NCBI RefSeq assembly: GCF_020382885.2
Contig: NC_058496.1
Coordinates: forward strand, 9,726,501-9,790,500
Direction of reading: 5' to 3'
Source: Scatophagus argus
Lineage: Eukaryota; Chordata; Actinopteri; Scatophagidae
DNA length: 64,000 bases
Shown: positions 59,107 through 64,000 of the stretch, piece after piece
How positions within the stretch are numbered: position 1 is the stretch's first letter
Layout: each line of letters starts with the position of its first letter
Notes under the pieces: generated by a model
Told to the model about the DNA's origin: nothing
Database searches by the model: none
Seen by the model: the letters and a program-made list of their open reading frames with translations, nothing else
Made by a program: the position numbers and the translations under genes

Positions 59107-62100
59107 TCTCTCCCTCCTCATCACTTTATAAGGGCATATGAGAAACTCAGCTCTACTGGGTACAATCAGAGTTTTGATTCTCTCTTCCATGTTTGCAGTT
59201 ACTTTACCGACAGCTGCCCTTTAACCTTGTGTTTCCAGTTCAGTGCGGCTGTGCTAAGGTTAAATGGGGGATGGGTCACTATCCCAGAAATAGTGAAGCA
59301 CAAGGAGACTGCCCCTGTTTTAGAAACTGTTTTTTTTTTGTATGGCAGTATAAAACAGAAAAAAGCTATTTTTATTGGTTGCTACTATTTTTTATTTGGT
59401 TAAGACACATTTGGCCCACTGTGGACATATAAAGACATTCGTACATATGAGTTGTTGCTTTTTATTTGTTCTCCAGTGTCACCCAGTTCTAGCTACTTTG
59501 ACTTACTTGCGCAATATACTGACCCATCCTGCTCTTATAATCTTAGACAGCCAGACTTCTACTTACTGTGTTTGTAAATGCAGATCCGTCATCTTGCCCT
59601 GTGTGTGTGGTACCAATCTCTGCCCTTTTCATATGAACTTGAATATACAATATTTTATTCCTTCTTTATTTATTATCTCTCCAAAGGGTTATAGAGGAAT
59701 TCATTTATAAATGAAGTCATCCTGCAACATACACTCCTCCTAAAGGTAAAAATGTCTTTGTGTTTCTAGGGTCCCCAGTAACTCCAGGGTACTGATGCTC
59801 CTGGGCCAACTGGAGAGGATGAATGGAGAGGCCATGGTGAGGGATGTAGAAACAGCAAGACAGGTCACTGCAAAGATACTTCATCTCATACAGACACAGG
59901 GTGAGAACACACACACACATACACACACCAAGTAACATGCAATCTTCTGTACTCAGACTGAAACTATAGAAAAGCAGCATTTTGCATGTATTTGTTCAGA
60001 GACAAAGGGATGATGTACTGTCCCTGTAGTGCTGTGGTTCGTTGCCGCTGTAAAGGATCCTTATTATACTTTGTTGGCAGTGCTCCATGTCTGCATAAAT
60101 CTATGCAGTGTAATATGTTATTATAAGCAACTGTTTCTTGCAGTTTACAAAACAATGTAGTGTTAACAGTGTCTGAAATTAACTATTTGACTCACTGGCC
60201 AAGGGGACTGGTAGATGACAAAGATACATTGGCCACGTTTGCTTTTGTGTTACATATACATTTGTCTCTATATATTTCATTGAGATAGTAAGGTATTATT
60301 TTGAATACAAACTGCCAGAACAAAGTTTTAATGAATTCAAGTGTGATCTGAGGCTCTTGATCACAATGTTTTACTTAACTATTTCCTATTAAATTTACTT
60401 AAGAATCAAAAGTAAAGGTTTTGTAAACCCATTCAGTGCTTAAATATTTTAATAGAGATAGACTACTTACTTTTGATATAGAGTGTTTTTTCAGTCATCA
60501 GTATCAGTGGGGGTGAGTCTTATATGTATGTGTAATTTTTAAAGATGTCACTCAGTGTAACTTAAAATATGTCACTCAGTCTTCAAGCCTCAGATCCTCA
60601 TACACTTCCATTTCCAGAGTTGGGGAACTTGGACTGCCAAATTCTGTTCGCGTTTGTCTTGAGTTGGGATTCAGGACCAGCCAGAGGCCTGGCTGAGGGT
60701 CTGAGGCTGTGCCCTGGCTCATAAGAGAGCAGCAATTCAGCAAAGTAGCTGTGAGCTAAACTGAAATGATTTAAAGGTGAAATCTTAAAATCAGTAAAGA
60801 AAGGTTAAAACAAAGCCAATGAAATTTTTTTTCCTAGTATTTGTCAAAATACTAGGATATATATTATTGTCTATGATGGTAATTCAGGGGGCACATATAG
60901 TTTAAATAGTTCTATGCCTCTGTCTGATCTCTATGCCTCCACAAAATACTGCGTTTCGTTGCTTTGTACTTGTACATGTGTAATGACAGTAATCTGTTGA
61001 ATCTAATCTAATCTAAACTAAAAGCCAAGCAGTTATGCTTTGTACTAACTGAAAGCATGAAATTGCTTTTTGGCTCAGTCCTCAATATAATGTATTCAGT
61101 TAAAATAACTGAGAGGAAACAAAGGTGTGGAAGACCTTCTCGAGATCAGGCCCACTAGCACTCCCCAACACCTGTAAACTGACTGATGAGTAAAACTGGT
61201 AAGTTCCCCTTCAGCTTCAGTTGAATAATTCATTGAAAATGTGTTCAGTGAAGTTGCTGTGTAAATAGAGGCGGATAAGTGCACCGGTATTCAAAGCGTG
61301 GATGGACTGATCTCAGGGTCTGCTGATCTGCTTCTCTGATTACTTGTTTGAAAGGAAAGCAGGGAAGAGGATCTGACAGCAGAAGAAGGCATTGTGCTGT
61401 GTCCCTGTGAAGAATAGACCGAAACATGAGTGTGTCTCCACCAGCAGGGTGTCTCGCTGCCGGTCTGAGTAGCTTGGATGAGTTGAAATCAGTGATGCAA
61501 GCAGCCCGTCAATGGCTTTATCAAACAGCCCAAAAGTACAGTAGTTTTGATATTTATGTCATTTATCAAGCAAAAGAGCCTAACATCCTGTGATTGTCTG
61601 CTTTTCTCAGTTTTACATCTTTGTAAACTGAATATTTTTGTATTTTGAATTTTTTAAATGGCGATGTGCATGCTTGCAGCCGGTACCTAAAGTAGTTTTT
61701 CTTTTATATGCGTGGATAGTGTCACTGCAGGGAAATGTTGGAGTCCACAAACATTACAGGAGTTTCACACACAAAACATTAAAGATCCTCTACACGCATG
61801 CATTAAAGCATACTTAAAAAACAATCTAACATGGTTTTTGCTGAAAAACATGATAATTACCACCTGAGAGTCCTTCAGTATTTCTAATAGTTTTTCAGTC
61901 AGCACAGAATATTTAAACTTTCAGCAATGCAGGTGAAGGCATCTTTCTAATGTCACACTTTCCACATATGATATTCAGAACTGTGAAACTCAAACACACA
62001 CAAGAAAAACACATTTTTTGACTGGAGGGGAACGTTTCAGTTAGTGGCATTTTCGCTGTGGATTTTTTTGAGTGAGGATAGCTTGTAACCACTTGAGTCA

Positions 62101-64000
62101 AGCCTTAGTGGTCTCTTTGTGTGAAGGTGCAGTGAAGAATTCTGCTGAATCATTACCAAGCAATTTGAGCTTGCTAGCATATCTTGAACTTGCTTTGAAC
62201 TTCCTCCATCTCAGCTTACTCGAATTTTATCTTTCTTCTGACCATAATTAGCTGCTCTCTCTAACTTCACGGGAAACTCATAGTTAATCCATCATGACTG
62301 ATGGGGACAGTGGAAAGGCTTCTGTCTGTGACCCTGTCAGTCATAATATATCACCTGTTCCTCTCTCATCTTCTACTTGGCTGTCTGTCACACCCCGCCT
62401 GCAGCCTCAACTTGAAATGTGTATGAGTGTGACGTTGGTTTGGGGGAAGCAGGGGGTCTGTGACCCTGCTCACAGTAACTATACACCCCAGGACGGACTT
62501 TGCTGTACTCTTGTCTCATGTTCAGAGTCTTAGGAGCTTAGGAGGCGGTCAAGCCATACTAAGAAACAGAACAAGGAAGATATGAAGAAAGGAAAGCCAG
62601 GAGTCACAAGTGGAGAAGACATAACTTCATACATCACATGCAAAGATCAAGATAAATGCTCCAAGGACCAGGAGACAGATAGGAGATTTGGTTTAGCTGA
62701 GACTGAATTCAGTTTTAGAGGCACATGTCCCCTTTTTTTTTTCTCTCAGATTCTCTATCAGACACTCTGTGACTGTTTTCATTTTTGGGGTATGGCAGCT
62801 CTCCCTTTCCTCACTGTGCTGAGTAGGAGAAAGGGGCAGGCAACAGAAAGAGGAGAGGACGCATGAGGAGAGCTATCCTGTGCAGTTGTCATTTATCTAT
62901 AGGGGCAGTAGTTGATTTAGTTTCTGGTAACGTGCAAGGGGAGGTGCTCATTACTGGGTTCATAGTGTCCTGGCCCTAAGCTCAGTGTGTCGGTACACAG
63001 TTGGAGGATTGACCGGTTAAGCGGTCTGCTGCTCACCTTAGAAACACAGAGAACCTGCCCTATGCTTCATATGGACCGTCAATCTCTTAAGCGCCTAGAC
63101 TTACAGATCTCCATGATAACCCTTTCAGACACCAGAGGCAGTGACCCTGGGATTTTTGAAAATTTTTTCACCCAAAGCTCCTGTGAATTTTAAGAGCTTT
63201 TTTTTTTTACAAAATGGAGTATGGCAGCACCCGGAGATACTGTCAATCTGTGGACTCCCTGGTCCAACCAGGTAGGGTTTATTCATCCCCCGCTTGGGGA
63301 TGAATAAAGTTCATCTTATCTTATAAATATACTAAGATAAGATAAGTTAACAAATATACTTGTTGAGATAAGCTATGTGCAACATGTCAGAAAAAAAAAA
63401 TCCCCCGAGAGATACATTTTCGTTATATTATTGTCTATGATGGTAATTCAGGGGGCACATATAGTTTAAATAGTTCTATGCCTCTGTCTGATCTCTGTGC
63501 CTCCACAGTTCACATGCAGTGACTAATAACTCCAGTAACTAGAAAATACATAAATGGCTGGTGTTAAGGGCAACATCTCCAGGTCGTTGTGCAGTAGAGG
63601 TGTCACGATAATCCTGATATAAAAAAATCCTGTAAATAATCTAGTGGGCTTGTGGATCCTTTGTTTGTCACTTCAGTGGGTTGCCTTTTCACTTTTCATT
63701 CAGTGTAAGTATTCTTTATGTATGCTTTTGTACAGTTATGGTTACTGACTCTGTCCCCACCTCCTTACATATATTTTGGATATATTTGATTAGTCAAAAA
63801 GGAGACAGAAACAAAGTCAAGTTAAACATTAATTTGACTAATTTTTTCTTCAAATTTTCTATGAATATTGTTACTGTGAATCTTTTGACCACGATAATTG
63901 TTGAGTGAAAATGCATTATGACAGTCCTACTGTGCAGATTAGCTGTTTTTTTGCACCATCATGGTTACATCAGGGTTACTTCTTATTGGAACACCCCAAT
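58521..64000 (+). CDS. agtpbp1: agtpbp1, cytosolic carboxypeptidase 1 (CCP1/Nna1), 5' end only
   Basis: Two coding exons are visible: 58521-58552 (exon starts at 58494) and 59770-59900; the gene continues past the window. They encode MNKPKMATEKGVPSNSRVLM, LLGQLERMNG, EAMVRDVETARQVTAKILHL and IQTQ, which align with the human AGTPBP1 start (MSKLKVIPEKS, NNSRIVGLLAQLEKIN, TARYVTSKILHLAQSQ). The full protein, about 1,200 residues with a C-terminal M14 carboxypeptidase domain, removes polyglutamate side chains and C-terminal glutamates from tubulin; its loss causes Purkinje cell degeneration in mice. Only the start of the N-terminal helical-repeat region is present here, and no catalytic residue lies in the window. 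The rest (59901-64000) is intron carrying retroposon pieces. NAA35 and AGTPBP1 are also neighbours in human. Confidence 0.85.
59062..59116. repeat. (CT)n tract
   Basis: About 55 bases of mostly CT repeats in the first agtpbp1 coding intron. Confidence 0.9.
60860..60943 (+). repeat. 84-bp segment, copy 1, joined to a LINE-like tail
   Basis: This stretch matches 63424-63507 with one difference. Here it is followed by GCGTTTCGTTGCTTTGTAC, TGTGTAATGACAGTAATCTG and an AATCT array (to about 61,020), a retroposon-like 3' terminus. Confidence 0.85.
60941..61020 (+). repeat. LINE-like 3' tail with (AATCT)n
   Basis: CGTTTCGTTGCTTTGTACTT, a TGACAGTAATC word and a terminal AATCTAATCT array are typical of non-LTR 3' ends in fish. 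Confidence 0.5.
63278..63345 (+). repeat. Retroposon 3' end with perfect hairpin and AAGAT-type tail
   Basis: TTTATTCATCCCC (63278-63290) and its exact reverse complement (63296-63308) flank a CGCTT loop. They are followed by GTTCATCTTATCTTAT and AAGATAAGATAAG. Hairpin plus short repeat tail is characteristic of the 3' ends of some fish LINEs and their SINEs. Confidence 0.6.
63424..63507 (+). repeat. 84-bp segment, copy 2
   Basis: Second copy of the 60860-60943 segment at a distance of 2,564 bases. It lacks the retroposon-like tail of copy 1: after CTCCACA the two copies diverge. Confidence 0.85.

Noticed and set aside
62294-62866. Two frames of 79 and 94 codons in the agtpbp1 intron
   Set aside because: Neither matches the next part of AGTPBP1 and no flanking acceptor and donor pair fits the phase.

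Overview
This is nuclear DNA from a ray-finned fish, probably a percomorph teleost. It holds multi-exon genes with GT-AG introns, mostly short, long non-coding gaps, many (CA)n/(GA)n/(CT)n microsatellites, a broken Tc1-like transposon, a tRNA-type SINE and several LINE-like 3' tails. Four complete protein-coding genes and the start of a fifth can be assembled exon by exon. Every phase adds up and the predicted protein lengths match vertebrate families. Identities rest on remembered family sequences; no search was run.

Layout. (1) 1-2770: apparent 5' end of a gene running leftward out of the window, with a non-coding first exon ending at a donor at 2335. From human gene order it could be nipbl, but no coding sequence is visible. 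(2) 16019-5395, minus strand: slc1a3 (glial glutamate/aspartate transporter, EAAT1/GLAST), nine coding exons, 536 aa, with a 3'UTR running to about 3.6 kb. (3) About 16.7-27.6 kb: a gene-poor gap with repeats and palindromes. (4) 28682-35858, plus: lmbrd2, 17 coding exons, 681 aa, with a degraded Tc1 element in one intron. (5) 38294-42006, plus: golm1 (Golgi membrane protein GP73), nine coding exons, 407 aa, plus a separate 3'UTR exon to about 45.1 kb. (6) 54342-47008, minus, tail-to-tail with golm1: naa35 (NatC auxiliary subunit), 22 coding exons, 724 aa. (7) From 58521 onward, plus, divergent from naa35: the first two coding exons of agtpbp1 (cytosolic carboxypeptidase 1), which continues past the right edge.

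How the genes relate. They are unrelated housekeeping or neural genes, not a pathway. The gene order joins a block that is on human 5p13 (SLC1A3, LMBRD2) to one on human 9q21 (GOLM1, NAA35, AGTPBP1), which fits the ancestral linkage also kept on the bird Z chromosome.

I found no convincing new gene system. The observations most worth checking are: a perfect palindromic estrogen response element inside a dispersed repeat in the last golm1 intron; loss of the P4 arginine of the golm1 furin site; ZNF143-type motifs at two promoters; long G-runs beside a naa35 splice donor and directly after the slc1a3 stop; an 84-bp duplicated segment in agtpbp1; and perfect palindromes in non-coding DNA.
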